Positions 1-11,354 of a stretch of 64,000 bases of DNA are shown here, in pieces. How positions within the stretch are numbered: position 1 is the first letter of the stretch; each line of letters begins with the position of its first letter. The notes beneath the pieces were generated by a model. The model saw only the letters and a list, made by a program, of their open reading frames with translations. It was not told the DNA's origin and searched no databases. Origin of the DNA: Sparassis latifolia. Lineage: Eukaryota; Basidiomycota; Agaricomycetes; Polyporales; Sparassidaceae. The stretch is from the NCBI GenBank assembly GCA_018466975.1, contig CM031561.1, positions 868,001 to 932,000 of the forward strand. Direction: 5' to 3'. A program made the position numbers and the translations under genes.

Positions 1-2665
1 TGGTAGGTGAATCCTCGGAAATTCTCCTGGACACTGTTCGTGAGGGGGGAACCTGCAGCCTTGCCTTTCTTCTTCTTCCGCGAGATGTCGATGCCCTGAC
101 TTGGTGCGGAGCGGTCGGACCCGAGGGGTCCGTTGGGCATGTGCGTCACGTTGCTCAGGCTTTGCGATAACGCGACCCAGTCCTCGGACGGGTCCTCCTC
201 ATCGAGGTCCATCATCTCGTCCACACCAGCGTCGCGTACGTCAGCGGAGGTGAACTCCGGGTCGAAGTTCGCGACCGACTCGTCCGACTCGACGTTTGGC
301 TTGAACGGCGGTGTCGCCTGCTTCAGCGAGAGCGCCTTCCAGTCTATCGACTTGAAGAAGGGGTGCTCCTTGAGCTCTTCGGTGTCTCGCTGGGCACCGA
401 GACGATGCTTGGGGTTGCGGTTGAGCAACTGCATCCCCGTCAGTACGGATATATGGAGCATGATCCGGACGTATACTTACGCCCTTGACGAACTGCTTGC
501 CGTCCTCGTTGATGACGCCCTTCGGGAACCTGATCTTACCAAAACAGATGTTCTTGTACATTTGTTGTGTGTCCTCGGCGTAGAACGGGCTCCATCCACA
601 GCACATCTCAAAGAGCAGCACTCCAAGACTCCAGAAGTCCACCATCTTGGAGTAGCCATGTTCGTCGAGGAGCACCTCGGGAGCAAGGTACTCGGTTGTA
701 CCGCAGAATGTATTCGTGAGCTCATCCGAGCGCAGGTCGGGCTTTGAGAGGCCAAAGTCACATAGCGCAACGTGGCCTGTCGCATCGAGGAGAATGTTCT
801 CGGGCTTGAGGTCGCTGCATATAATACGTGAATACCTCCACAATCAGATAATATGACAACAACACCCACCGGTATACAATATCGTACTTATGTAGATGCT
901 CGAGAGCGAGGATGAGCTCGGCGACATAAAACCGCGCACGGTCCTCGCTGAACCGTGTCTCTCGCTGGAGATGCCAAAAAAGCTCGCCGCCGCTCTTGAA
1001 GTCGGTGACGAGATAGAGATCGGTATCGGTCTGAAAGCTGAACTTGAGACCGACGAGGAAGGGGCTCTCGAGGGAGCGCTGGAGGATCTTGCGCTCGCCG
1101 ATGGTGTGCGCGACCTCCTTCTTTGCTATGATCTCTCGCTTGGAGAGGACCTTCATAGCATATATGCGCTTAGTGTCCTTCTTGCGGACCTGGAACACGC
1201 GGCCGAAAGTACCCCGGCCGATCAGCTTGAGAAACTCAAAGTCTCGTGGAGTGAGAGCGCGCTTCGTCTGTCAGTGATTGGTAGCATGACGTAGCGCATG
1301 GCAGTAAGTTTAGAGATGGGAGATGGAAGCCCTGGTGAGTGGGTCAAATACGTAAAACCGGATCATATGGCGAACCTTGTTGGCCTCGAAGGTGACCTGC
1401 ACTCTCATCTCCCCGCTCACGGGCTCGTTCTCGAACGGACGCAGTCTAGGTGTACGCGCAGTGTAAGCAGAAAATTTGAGGCGAACGCGGGAAAATTCAG
1501 GCAATATGCGACGCGTTTGCCGGAATGGAAGGAATGTCATTTGTCCGTCAGCAATCAGTTCACCGCCGCGATGGGTAACGAAGCAAGGCACTCACTTGTA
1601 CCACTGGTCCACAGTGTGATCATGAATCAGCACGGGCTTGATCTGCACTGTGCCCAAAAAACCGTGGTCGGCAGCGTTGCGGTCATAGACGTTGAACGTG
1701 ATGACAGCCTGCTCCGAGGTCACGTCGCTGAGAGGGGATCGGCTGTCAGCCGACGAAAAAAGTTTTTGACACGGGGAAAAAAACTGACAAGGAAACCTCG
1801 TGTTTCCACACGGGGTTGTGTGCTGAGATGCGAGCCCCGCCGTAATAACCGCCCCCGAAAGGCTTGGAAGAGCCTGAGGCAGAGGGAGTGACAGTACCAC
1901 TCGACCGGACGTTGTAAGGTCGGACGGGGGTAACTGCGGATGCCTTGTTGCTGATCGCGCCAAGGGCGGAGAGGGCGATAGAGGAGGAGTTGCGAGAGAT
2001 TGCGACGCCCTTGACCTCCTTGTCGGACTCGTCGGTAGGATCGCGGCTGACGAACTCGTTCTGCTCGAACTGGACGACGACATATGGGCGTGCGGTGGGT
2101 GACTGCACGTTGAGGCCGCGGGCCTGGATGAGCTTGACGTGGATCTGACCCTTGGAAGGGGCGGATGAGGACGAAGAGCCTGAGGAATGTGATCCTGCTA
2201 CACTGGTAGTGCCATCTGAGGATGACACTGAGGGAGTGGGCGAAGGATGCTTGGAAGAGAATGGATTGCTGCTTGCAGAGGAACGTTTCGGGGGCGGGGG
2301 CTGGGACATGTTGAAGACGGGAGCATGAAGCGAGAGGCTGGTGGTGGGTTGAGCAGCGGGGCTGGCTGGAGCAGACGGCTGGTTGGAGAGAGGATGTGGT
2401 TGGAGCGAAAGCGGACTGGGCGCAAGATGATCGCCAAAGGAAGACGCGGGGGATGTCGTTGCGGAGATTGAAGGAGACAGCAAGTGATGGGGCGTGTTGA
2501 GGAGGTGGTGGTGGTACGATGGCGCCGTCGCCGTCGTCGGAGACGGGGCTGCTGCTGCTGCTGCTGCTGATGGAGCGGCACGTCGAATGGGTTCTGGCGT
2601 TCCTGGCCGTTGGGGCCCGCCTTGGGAGTAAGGTCGGCGGGAGACGACGGCCAGAACTTAAGCAT
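1..2665 (-). CDS. SCH9: Sch9-type AGC serine/threonine kinase with N-terminal C2 domain, 3' end off the window
   Basis: This is the homolog of yeast Sch9, the S6K-like effector of TORC1 in nutrient signalling. Reading the minus strand there is a Ser/Pro-rich N terminus, a C2 domain (starting GQIHVKLIQARGLNV, with a long low-complexity insert), then the kinase domain. The glycine loop is IGRGTFGRVFQV, the VAIK lysine lies in YAMKVLSK, the catalytic loop reads YRDLKPEN, then DFGLSKPD and the activation-loop site TFCGTTEYLAPE. The AGC tail reaches the hydrophobic motif NFRGFTY at base 1, so only the extreme C terminus is missing. Visible introns are 429-480, 815-869, 1268-1375, 1446-1595 and 1743-1788. 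The start is uncertain. An ATG at 2665 opens a plausible peptide (MLKFWPSSPADLTPK) but in a different frame from the C2 exon, and I found no good intron joining them. The first in-frame Met is at 2309. Confidence 0.9.
2548..2568. repeat. Seven-copy GCT/AGC trinucleotide repeat
   Basis: A perfect (GCT)7 run lies in the 5' part of the SCH9 gene. Read on the minus strand it gives polyglutamine in the frame of the upstream ATG and polyalanine in the frame continuous with the C2 exon. Confidence 0.9.
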
Positions 2666-2802
2666 AGTCGCGGCGCGGAGGACTAGACGGGAGACGGAAT
2701 AATAAGGGGGGGACGCTGAGGATGATGGCGAGCACGACGTGGCGGACGATGAGGAGAGAAGTGGTAGAATGTAGGTAGGTATATGCGCCGAGATGAAGAT
2801 TC

Positions 2803-3420
2803 TCAGATGCTCCAAGAGAAATATATGACTTGTCGACGGTCTGTGTCTAGACTGCCGCTGCTGCTCCTCGACCCGCTGCCGACGCCGCCAGCTTCCCTCG
2901 AGCCCAGCGCAGTCCCCGCAGCGTCGACCCGACCACGAATCCCAGCACCATCGTCCGCCGCGCCGTCCTCCACGGCAGCCGGTCTGTCGCGCTCGGTCAG
3001 CACAACCCTCGGAAACAAGCCATGCCACATACACACCGCCGAAAACACTCCCGCTGTGCCCAGTCCTGCCACAACTTCTGTTCCGTCGTCCCATCCGACG
3101 CGCTTGCATCCCTCCTCAAACACCACCCACCCTGCTCCGACCACGCCTAACCGCATCGCTTCCCACCCCGCCTGCTTCAGGCCCCCCATCATCACCCGGT
3201 AGTTCTTCGTCTTGTTGTAGAAGTACCATCCCTGCACCGTCGTCGGTGCCCGGTGCGCGTTTTCCGCCAGGAATCGCAGTGACGCGGCACGCGACCCCCG
3301 CATCAACCCCACCGTCGTCCCCACAATGACTGCTGCACCAGGCAGCATGTAGTACCGCTCCGGGATCGTTAGGCGGATCGTTTTCCTTGGCGGCGCATCG
3401 CTCGTCTCGTCCGTCGACAT
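2803..3420 (-). CDS. Small Tim17/22/23-like membrane protein, conserved hypothetical
   Basis: A single-exon 205-residue protein with no intron needed. After a polar N terminus come Gly-rich amphipathic segments: PGAAVIVGTTVGLMRGSR, a conserved-looking KNYRVMMGGLKQAGWE, then RLGVVGAGWVVFEEGCKR and VVAGLGTAGVFSAV. The small-residue helices, the spaced Arg and Glu, and an Asp before the last helix resemble Tim17/Tim22/Tim23/PMP24-type inner-membrane proteins. This is a judgement from spacing and composition, not a firm family call. The C-terminal 50 residues are Gly/Ser-rich. It lies just upstream of SCH9 on the same strand. The alternative is an unrelated small fungal membrane protein. Confidence 0.6.
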   Translation of the reverse strand: MSTDETSDAPPRKTIRLTIPERYYMLPGAAVIVGTTVGLMRGSRAASLRFLAENAHRAPTTVQGWYFYNKTKNYRVMMGGLKQAGWEAMRLGVVGAGWVVFEEGCKRVGWDDGTEVVAGLGTAGVFSAVCMWHGLFPRVVLTERDRPAAVEDGAADDGAGIRGRVDAAGTALGSREAGGVGSGSRSSSGSLDTDRRQVIYFSWSI

Positions 3421-4510
3421 GAGAGCCAGATGTCGCTCAATATGGCAACACCGACGTCACTTGCCTCATTTGGGACAGCACGTGGTGCGACCGGGCACTT
3501 CCGCCCGCCACCCGCCGCCCGCCGTAGGCTCCAGGCGCGTCTGTTGCTCCTTGCGTTGTCGGCATGCTCCGCTTTCTACCTGTCGAAGTGGGTCCAGGCA
3601 CACTTGCGCGGAAGAGGTTGTGTGTTTCCGGAGACATCCCATCCGACTCTCCCGAACCACGAATTCGGGGTGTGCATCGCCTCCTCCTCTAGGCCTCCTT
3701 CTCCGAACGGCCTGGACGGCTGTCGGTGTCGAGTCCTTTTCATCCAAGCCGAAGCCGAGTCTATTGCATGTCTGACAGTGGGTCCAACGTATGCGCCATC
3801 TCAGATCCGTTGCATACCCAAGGTGATGCAATTCGTCAGACGTTCTCCCTCGCGAGCCTGAGTGACTGCCATACTTCTGCCATACGTTATGTAGATTCAA
3901 TAGGTCTCAAGATTAATCAATGGACCAGAACGCTCTACCTCTAAACCATCATCTCCCAGAGGTCGTCAATTTTACCCCTGACCGTGACCTTGGGCGTCGG
4001 CAGCCGGCCGCGGATGGGAGGTGCGGTTATACCAAATATGGACTTGCCGCCTCCTACGCCGCCGCACCTAATACACTTCGAGCCGTCCAGTCAAGTCCTC
4101 GGTCGGTCACAGATCTGTGTCTTGCTATCGCTGAAAATTTCTTGGCAACTGGATCGTCCTGCTGCGCAATCTATTGTGCTGCCGATCGACACCCCGAGTA
4201 TTTTTTGAAGGTTCGTCTTGAAGACTGCGGGGCCTCGGATGTCAGGCAGAAGACTGCTCCGCCTTTCTCTACATCCGCGTCAAGGCAATGGCTACATCCG
4301 TCGACCGTCATCCGACACCTGCTCCCCTTCCGTTGCGGATAAGTACATCCGACCCCGCACCCGCCATCCCGAGCGCACACCCGCCGAGCAGCTCCTTAGA
4401 TGAATGACCTATATAAACCCCCTCAAAATTTGGAGATTCACAAAGTTTTCACATCTCCACATCTACATCTGCACGCTTCATCACATCTACGAACTTCACA
4501 ATTTAACGCC
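3421..4510. other. Intergenic region, divergent promoters
   Basis: The stretch separates the minus-strand Tim17-like gene from the plus-strand protease gene. ORFs of 60-144 codons occur on both strands but overlap one another, have mixed composition and lack splice support, so I see no gene. The right end carries a TATA box for the protease. Confidence 0.6.
4410..4417 (+). promoter_or_regulatory. TATA box of the secreted aspartic protease gene
   Basis: TATATAAA lies about 94-101 bp upstream of the protease ATG, followed by a CT- and CA-rich leader. The spacing is normal for a strongly expressed fungal gene. Confidence 0.6.
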
Positions 4511-6043
4511 ATGTTTGCCAAAGCATCATTGATCGCCTTCACCACCCTCGCGCTTCTGGCGTCTGCAACCCCCGTTGAGCGGGGTTTGGGCGTCCGGATC
4601 CCACTAGAGAAGCGCGCCTCTCTCACTACCGACGACGGTGTGTTCGATCTCGAACGCGCCATCCAGCAATCTACGCGCACACACAAGCAAGTGTCTGCGT
4701 TTTGCATATTTTTGTTCACATTTTCTAACTTTCGTCGCAGTAAGCATCGTCAGAACCTTATTAATGTCCATAACAACATTGGTCTCGAGAATTTTAACGA
4801 GGGTGCCAAGATTATGCCCTTAGCCGAGTACCACTCCCCGAGTGGCATCGAGAAGCGTCAGAAGGAACCTCTTACAGACGAGTCTAATGATCTCGACTGG
4901 GCCGGACCTGTTTCGATTGGGACGCCCGCACAGACATTCACCATTGATTTTGACAGTCAGTGGCATTTCGCTTATGCTCCATGTTTTCGTCACTCACGAC
5001 CATCTTGCAGCTGGATCGTCGGATCTATGGGTACCGTCGTCCAACTGCACGAGCTCCGTGTGCAGCTCGAAGCACAAGTACACATCCTCAAAGTCCTCGA
5101 CTAGCTCCAAAAAGACGGGGACTTTCTCCATCCAATACGGCGATGGGTCGACCGTTTCGGGTCCCGTTTTCACCGAGACTGTGAACGTTGCTGGCATTAA
5201 GTCCACCGGTCAATACTTTTCGCCCGTGACGACGCTTTCGAGCAGCTTCGCGAACGACCCCATCGACGGTATCTTGGGCCTGGCATACCCTGCCCTCTCG
5301 AACTTGGGTCATGTACGTTTATTTCGCTCGTTGTACTTCTCGATTGTGCTAACAGTTTTGTAGACGCCGTTTTTCAACAACGCCAAGAGCCAGGGCTCGG
5401 TTAGCACCGGTATCTTCGGATTCAAGCTGGCCAAAACTGGCTCCGAATTGTACCTGGGCGGCACCGACACTTCTCTTTACACCGGTGCCCCCGAGTACCA
5501 CTCCGTCAATGGTTCTGCATTCTGGCAACTGACCAATGCGAAGACGGTCGTGAACGGGAAGATTGTGAACTCGGGTTTCCAGACCATCATCGATTCTGGC
5601 ACGACCATCATGTACGGCCCACCGAGCGCGGTGCAGGCGTTCTACGCCAGTGTGCCCGGCGCGTCGCTCAATAACGCGCAGTACGGATATTACCAGTACC
5701 CCTGCACTTCGCCGCCCACCGTGGCGTTCAACTGGGGCGGGAAGAATTTCACCGTTAGCAGTGCGAAGTAAGTGCTGCTGTTTGTTTTTGCGAAACCCGA
5801 CTTATCGTACTTGCCCAGCTTCAACCTCGGCAAGGTGTCTTCCACCTCTACTTACTGTATTGGCGCGCTCGCCGGCCAGAACTTGGGCCTTGGCACCAAC
5901 GTCTGGCTGCTTGGTGACAGGTATGTTATACGGTGTATAGCCACACACTCTGCATGCTGACCACACTTTACAGCTACATGAAGAACGTGTACAGTGCATT
6001 CTCCTTCGACAACAACTCAGTTGGCTTCGCGACGTTGAAGTGA
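4511..6043 (+). CDS. Secreted pepsin-like aspartic protease (polyporopepsin type, family A1)
   Basis: Six exons (4511-4692, 4741-4955, 5011-5312, 5364-5767, 5819-5920, 5974-6043) give a 424-residue preproenzyme that hydrolyses proteins outside the cell. MFAKASLIAFTTLALLASA is a clear signal peptide. A propeptide follows, with KR sites including SGIEKR. The first catalytic motif DFDTGSSDLWVP is split by intron 2, with a flap region IQYGDGSTVSG. The second catalytic motif is TIIDSGTTIMYG. The C terminus LLGDSYMKNVYSAF ends in GFATLK, as in basidiomycete polyporopepsins. The first intron uses GTCTGC as donor, which keeps the frame (HKQVKHRQN). I chose the ATG at 4511 rather than an upstream in-frame codon because it starts the signal peptide. 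Confidence 0.95.
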
Positions 6044-7261
6044 ACGTCGCGGCAGCGGCATAATTTATTTGTAACGGACAAATTTTGTTAATTATTAGAC
6101 ATGTATCTGTAGCACAATAAATCTGTATCCATACCACCTTCGCAATCATACTTTATATGCTCTTCACAAATCTGAATCTTTCCAGACATGACGCGATATT
6201 CCTATGCTTTGTATTCATTTTTGCCTTATAATTATAATATGCTTCGAGTGAAACTTCCACCCACCAAAGGAAAGCAAGTGCGATTTAGTGAACTACATCA
6301 GAAGCTGAACCTCGAAGCATACTGTCCGGACTTTCTCATCGGCCCGCCCACAGAAGTGTTGGAATAGTTACAAGCCTCTCACCCCTTTCCTTGCTTAGAA
6401 AGTTGTGCCCAGAATCAGGGCGAGTAGACATCTCGATAGAAGAAACATTCCAGCAACGATTATATCGTTAGGCCCCTGGTCAAAAAGTCGTGCACAGGGC
6501 GGTCTGCAAAAAAAACTCCTGATAGGCGGGACCTTCGCATCTCGCTGGGATGCAGAGACATTGCGGGCGCGAGCGGCCCAGGCGGCACGACTTCTGTGCA
6601 CAGTGTTGCCACCCACCCGAGTTTCCGGAGCTTTTGATTTCGCAGTCCGCGCTGTGAACGGGGTTTTTTTGGAGGGGCCTATCGATATGATTCCTGCCGT
6701 CAAGGAAGCTGTTCAACGCGACTAGAGAATAGCGGGATATATAAGGAGGCCAGACCACTCTCCCAGCGAGGACCTTGGGCCTAATATTATTAGTAGCCAC
6801 TTCGGAAAAATCAGTGAAGATCCAAACTCGACACGATCGCAGACATGGTAGACTTCGCATCGAGAAACAACCAAAAGGGTATCATAAGCAAGCATCCAGA
6901 GCGTTGACACGAGCATTCAAGAGCGGGTGGCTGAGCAGACGATGGCACCGTTTGGACCGAGTTTGTTTGTGTATTCTTCTGCTTGGAGCAATTATTTGTT
7001 TTCATCGGTTTTCTGCAATTTGGACGTTGTATGAGTATGTTTTGTCGAGACGGGGTGTACAAACACAACTCATCTTCCTCATCTTCCTCGCCGTCGTCGA
7101 CGTCTACCTGGACGGTTTGCAACGATGTCTGCCCTTCCCACCGCCGCGACCAGGGCTGGTCCGTGCGGCCTCCACTTTCACACGGATGACATAAGCCAGT
7201 TGGCTTGCTCTGTGGTCTCTGTCACTGCGCTCGACTTCCCCTACCCGACGTTCTGCTCAAA
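6044..7261. other. Intergenic region, no gene seen
   Basis: AT-rich after the protease stop with AATAAA-like sequence near 6115, so probably 3' UTR and then the promoter of the forkhead gene. Overlapping ORFs of about 100 codons at 6395-6725 lie on opposite strands and have no recognisable domain. Confidence 0.55.
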
Positions 7262-8465
7262 ATGGCTCAGCCACCGCAAACAGTCATTCCCCCGGAGATG
7301 ATGCAACAGCATCCTCCACCTCTCCACCCTGTTAATTCGTACTACCCCGAGAATGCTAACGACCTCACCGGAGGCCTGCCCATCAACTTGGACTCGCTTC
7401 GCGACGGCCCACCCGGCAGCAAGCCGTTTTATCCGTATTCGACACTCATTCGGTATGTCGCTTACCCCTCGTACAGGATGCGTCCTCACGGTGGTTTGGG
7501 CAGTTACGCGATCAAAGGCGCGCCAAATCAGAAGTTGTTGCTTGAGGATATTTACTACGCCATTGAGTCAAGGGTACGCACCACGTCCACCCTCAGCCAA
7601 GCCATTGCGCTCATGACCACCCTCAGTTTCCATACTTCAGGACCGCACCACCGGGTTGGAAGGTTAGTGTGATGCCTGGCGCTTCCCCCTGTTCACATTG
7701 GGCGTCATTCAGTTTTTTTTCGTCTGCCTCCACGCATTAGACTGACGCTCGGCTGTCCACCAGAACTCTGTGAGGCACAATTTGTCGCTCAACCCATGTT
7801 TCGAAAAGGTGCCTCGGCCGTTGACCGATCGTGGGAAGGGCTCCTACTGGACTGTAAACGACAACGTCGATCCGCGCACCGGTGTCCATCGAGTGCGAAA
7901 GAAGAAGGTGAAAGGTGGCTCCAAACAGCAGTCCTCCATCGAAGAAGACGTGGACTATCATCCGTCTGACCATCAGGACGCTCCTTACCACGACCCGAAT
8001 GCACCATTCGTCCCGCCTCCTATGGGTCCCGAGGACGCTGGTCCTAGCAGACCTCCGTATCCGCCGCCATATCCCCCGTATGTGATTCCTTGTGGCGTGT
8101 GTTGTGCCGTCTAACTGAACCTCTCTCGCAGTTTTGATCCCGCATTCCAACTGATGCCTCCCGGGATGCGGTACCCACCACCCCTCTTCCCGCCTGATGA
8201 ACAGTTCGAGTTGGACGAGCACGGCAACGTTAATTGGCATGCAGCTTGGTTGAAAGAGTTATCCCAGCTACAGCAATTGACAGAGGAGCAGGAAAAAGCA
8301 GGCGCAGATCAAGAGTGGTTCAGGATGATGCTGTTCCGGGTGCGCAGTGCCATGCTCGCACCACCATTGAATCCAGGAGAGCCAGCCGTACACGTCCCAG
8401 CTGTACCGCCGCACGGTATGCCACCGCCGCCTCCGAATCCTGGAGAGATTCCCCAAGAGCAGTGA
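7262..8465 (+). CDS. Forkhead (winged-helix) transcription factor
   Basis: Exons 7262-7452, 7504-7573, 7627-7662, 7764-8077 and 8132-8465 give a 314-residue nuclear DNA-binding protein. The forkhead domain sits at about residues 55-155: [36 protein letters not shown], then the recognition helix [20 protein letters not shown] and wing [11 protein letters not shown] basic stretch VRKKKVKGG follows. The rest is Pro-rich, with runs such as PPYPPPYPP and a Pro-rich C terminus. The third exon is only 36 bp and completes the domain exactly. The ATG at 7262 is the first in frame. Which forkhead subgroup it belongs to cannot be told from the sequence alone. Confidence 0.93.
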
Positions 8466-8775
8466 TTTTGTCCTTCGTGGGTACTCTTTGAGTTTGTGGT
8501 ATATGGGTTGGTGTATACCGTCGCCTCGTTATTTTCTTGCTATGTTTCCGTTTGGACCCTGGTGCCTTGTTACCTGCCCTTTAGTACTTAGTTGACCGTT
8601 CGTTAACATACGTCCCCTGGTTGAATACTACGCCGGTTGTTGTTGACCTCGATTTGATACATCCGGGGACGCGTCGTGTAAGTTCACCGACGCGTATTCT
8701 GGTGCGACTCTTCCCTGGACGTGACTATCATCGTCAACATCCACTACATCCTTTCAAACTTCTGGTAGTTAGCAC
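8466..8775. other. Short intergenic region
   Basis: Three hundred bases between two plus-strand genes, T-rich in its first half (likely 3' UTR of the forkhead gene). No ORF or repeat of note. Confidence 0.5.
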
Positions 8776-9612
8776 ATGTCTTCCCACTTCTACGAGGTCG
8801 CGCTCTCCGGAGAGTTTTTCGCTCAGGATCTACCAGGTGTGCCGTGGATTCGAACGCTCGACACGCGAGCTTACCCGTCGTTTTGTGAAGCAATTCTGAA
8901 CAGGATCACTCTTCACAGCGAATCTGCACACCAGATGCATGCCCGGGAGATTGTATTTGAGCCGTACGATGCGCAGCACCAGCGCGACACAGGTAACGAA
9001 CCCGTCCTATTGAGAGCCAAGAAGGAATTACTCGAGCCCGATGCGAAATGGTGAGTCCATCCACATCTCACGCCACGAAAAGGCGTGTGATGTGTGCGTG
9101 TCGTCTCTGCTTAGGGTTCTCTATTCATTCTTGAAGCCGGAGTCCACCCGGGTACACCCAGACACGACCGTGCGGCCTTGGGCAACTTGCCAAGTAGTCG
9201 GGGATGCACTCAGCTTCGCTTCTGCCTTGGGATACGTGTGAGTAGCGTTGTTCGTCTGCCCTCATCTATCTCTCATAGCTCGAGCAGTCGTCGGTCCCAC
9301 ATTTACAAGCGCGGCTATGTCTTCAGGCGGGGTGCGCTGGTGATACAGATGTTCCAGCAAGAGCATGTGCGTCGTACCTCGATTGTGGTGCCTCGGTTTT
9401 ATTAGATGTACTCAATACCCTGGGAATAGGCTGATGACAAGACACAGAAGCCAATATCTGCGCACACAGATACCCTATGGGAGGTGGAGGTGAAAACCGC
9501 TTCCCCTGTGCGGAACACCCAGGAGACACCACTGAGCAAATACGTTGACGCCGTGCTCGAGGTACAGTTGTTGATGAAGGGATTACTTGACCTCAGGCGA
9601 TTGGACGTGTAG
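8776..9612 (+). CDS. MED18: Mediator complex subunit 18
   Basis: Exons 8776-8836, 8891-9050, 9115-9237, 9279-9366 and 9448-9612 sum to 199 codons (198 residues). Med18 is a head-module subunit linking Mediator to RNA polymerase II. The order of motifs matches the family: an N-terminal strand YEVALSGEFF, a helix AILNRITLHSES, PVLLRAKKEL, a central Trp segment, then YKRGYVFRRGALVIQMFQQE (compare KGHLFRKG in animal MED18), WEVEVKT, and a final helix LLMKGLLDLRRLDV. The first intron (8837-8890, 54 bp) would stay in frame if retained; splicing it gives the better family match. The last intron removes two in-frame stops and restores the conserved C terminus. Confidence 0.78.
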
Positions 9613-9657
9613 AAGGCTGCATTCATATGCATGAGAAAGCGAACAGCGCTTATAAGG

Positions 9658-11152
9658 TCATCCCTCGTCTCCGTCAGACTCTCCCCAGTCAACTTGCTCG
9701 TCGGCATCACTAAAGCGTGACAGAACTCCGTCCGCAGCGGGATCGCGCAGGGCGCCAGCGTGTCGTAGCTGCTCGAGCAAAGCTGCCAGGTTTTGTGCGT
9801 CTCCTTCGACCTCGTCATCTGTCTCTCCCTCGGCATCCTCGTCGAATAACTCTTCCTCCGCTGAACCCTCGTTTAATGCTAATGCTCCAGCACGGTCCAC
9901 TTGCTCGTGCCCATCCTCTCCCGGACCCTCATCGTCGCTTCCAGCGTATCCTCCCAGCATATCCAGCACATTAAGCTCCTCTGTTGTGCCCTCCTCTTCA
10001 CTCCCGTATCCTCCCAGAAGTCCGTTGATTGCATTCCTGCCCTCCTTGACGTTCAACTTCCGTCGTTTTGGCCTGCGCTCTTCCTCCGTATCGCGCAGGA
10101 CTGTTCCGTGGTCGTCGACAATCGTACCTTGGAATGCGCCATCTTCAAACACCTCCACGGTCGGGAACTCCACGAAGTTCTTGTGTTTGAGGACAGACGA
10201 CAGTGGTTGCGATGGATCGAGCTTGTAGTATCCGGCGCAGAGAATATGTCCCGGACGAGGCATGGAAGTATTGAACTGAGCGCTGAGAGAGGCAAGTGGG
10301 TCTATTGGAGTGCGCATGACACAAGTTGGTGGGACAAAGCCGTCGGGTACGTCAGTGTCGGGGAAGACGAGAGGTGCGACCCATGAAGGGGGAGCCTTGT
10401 CCTTCTTGGACTTGCTGCGTTCGCATACGTGGGTTTGTAAGATCGAAAGAAGCGATTTCTCAAGGCTGTTACGGTGTATGAGAAGTGTGTAGGGTGGATC
10501 GGGTTGAGAGGACGGAGCTAGCGGGGTTGCTGGAGAATGTATCTTGAACTCGACGGTGAGAAGTGCGGTTCTGTTTCTGCAGGCAGGACGGGTTAAGACA
10601 GACAAAATACCAGTGAAATATATGTGCGCACTTGAAATCCCATGTTGACTGGTTCAGTGTCCGTCTCTCCATCCCATTCGGGAGCATCTCTATCTCAATA
10701 TCCCGAAAGTCGAGCTGCATCTTTAGGACATCCCGTTTCGTCCTTGTGTGTGCTCCCGATCCTCCTCTACCGCGCCCTCTGACCCTTCCTCTGCCCCTCC
10801 CATCCATTCCTCCTCTTCCCCGCCGCGCGCCTTCCACGCCGGTTGTGTACCCGCCGTGCACAATTTCACGGCCCCAGTCTCCGACTTTCCTGCCCATATC
10901 CTCCAGAAACATGTAGTCGTCCATAAGGGCCATGTAACCATATTGGTTCATCGGCAGGAACGCGGCCTTGTTGCGGATCCCCGTGCAGCCCTCTCCGCGA
11001 GACTTGTGAGCCGTCGAGCATGACAGAGAGCATGTGCGGACGGAGCAGCGAGGGCAGGTGTAAATGGCAGCGTCATTCGTACAAATCACACAAATAGGAG
11101 ACTGTGAACTTGATGTGCTGGTAGATGCAACCGTTCCTGCAGCCTCTGCCAT
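9658..11152 (-). CDS. BCD1: Box C/D snoRNA assembly protein Bcd1 (HIT zinc finger)
   Basis: Two exons (11152-10632 and 10576-9658) encode 479 residues. Bcd1/ZNHIT6 assembles box C/D snoRNPs in the nucleus. The HIT zinc finger is at residues 20-55: CVICTNDAAIYTCPRC, TCSLSCSTAHK, then C, with all metal ligands visible. The conserved segment MALMDDYMFLEDMGRKV follows, then an RGG-like run (RGRGRVRGRGRGG) and the conserved middle region with MERRTLNQSTW and LKHKNFVEFPTVEVF. The C-terminal third is acidic with a PKRRKLNVK nuclear signal. The intron splits a Lys codon cleanly. It converges on MED18, with 45 bp between the stop codons. Confidence 0.88.
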
Positions 11153-11354
11153 GAGAGTACTACTTGCTTCAATTTAGCGCGTGTCGAGCGCTCGCAACAA
11201 ATTTGATGGCACGTGACTCGCGTGGAATCTCGACTCGAACGTCGAAGTTCTGGACAACGAATGAACGCGCTCTGCGGCGAATAATACAGAATATTGCTAG
11301 TCAACATGTTGGATGTACAACAATACAAACGAAGAAAGCAAACAGATCCACAGT

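Noticed and set aside
241..1294. Several plus-strand ORFs opposite the kinase domain
   Set aside because: Antisense shadows of SCH9; the minus-strand reading has complete kinase motifs.
3430..3861. 143-codon plus-strand ORF upstream of the protease with a hydrophobic stretch
   Set aside because: Overlaps a 144-codon minus-strand ORF, has no family similarity I recognise, and lies in a promoter region.
3895..3970. Possible minus-strand tRNA (an A-box-like TGGTTTAGAGG followed by TAGAGC)
   Set aside because: No acceptor-stem pairing, no proper anticodon stem, and the B-box position reads TATTGAATCTA, far from GGTTCGANTCC.
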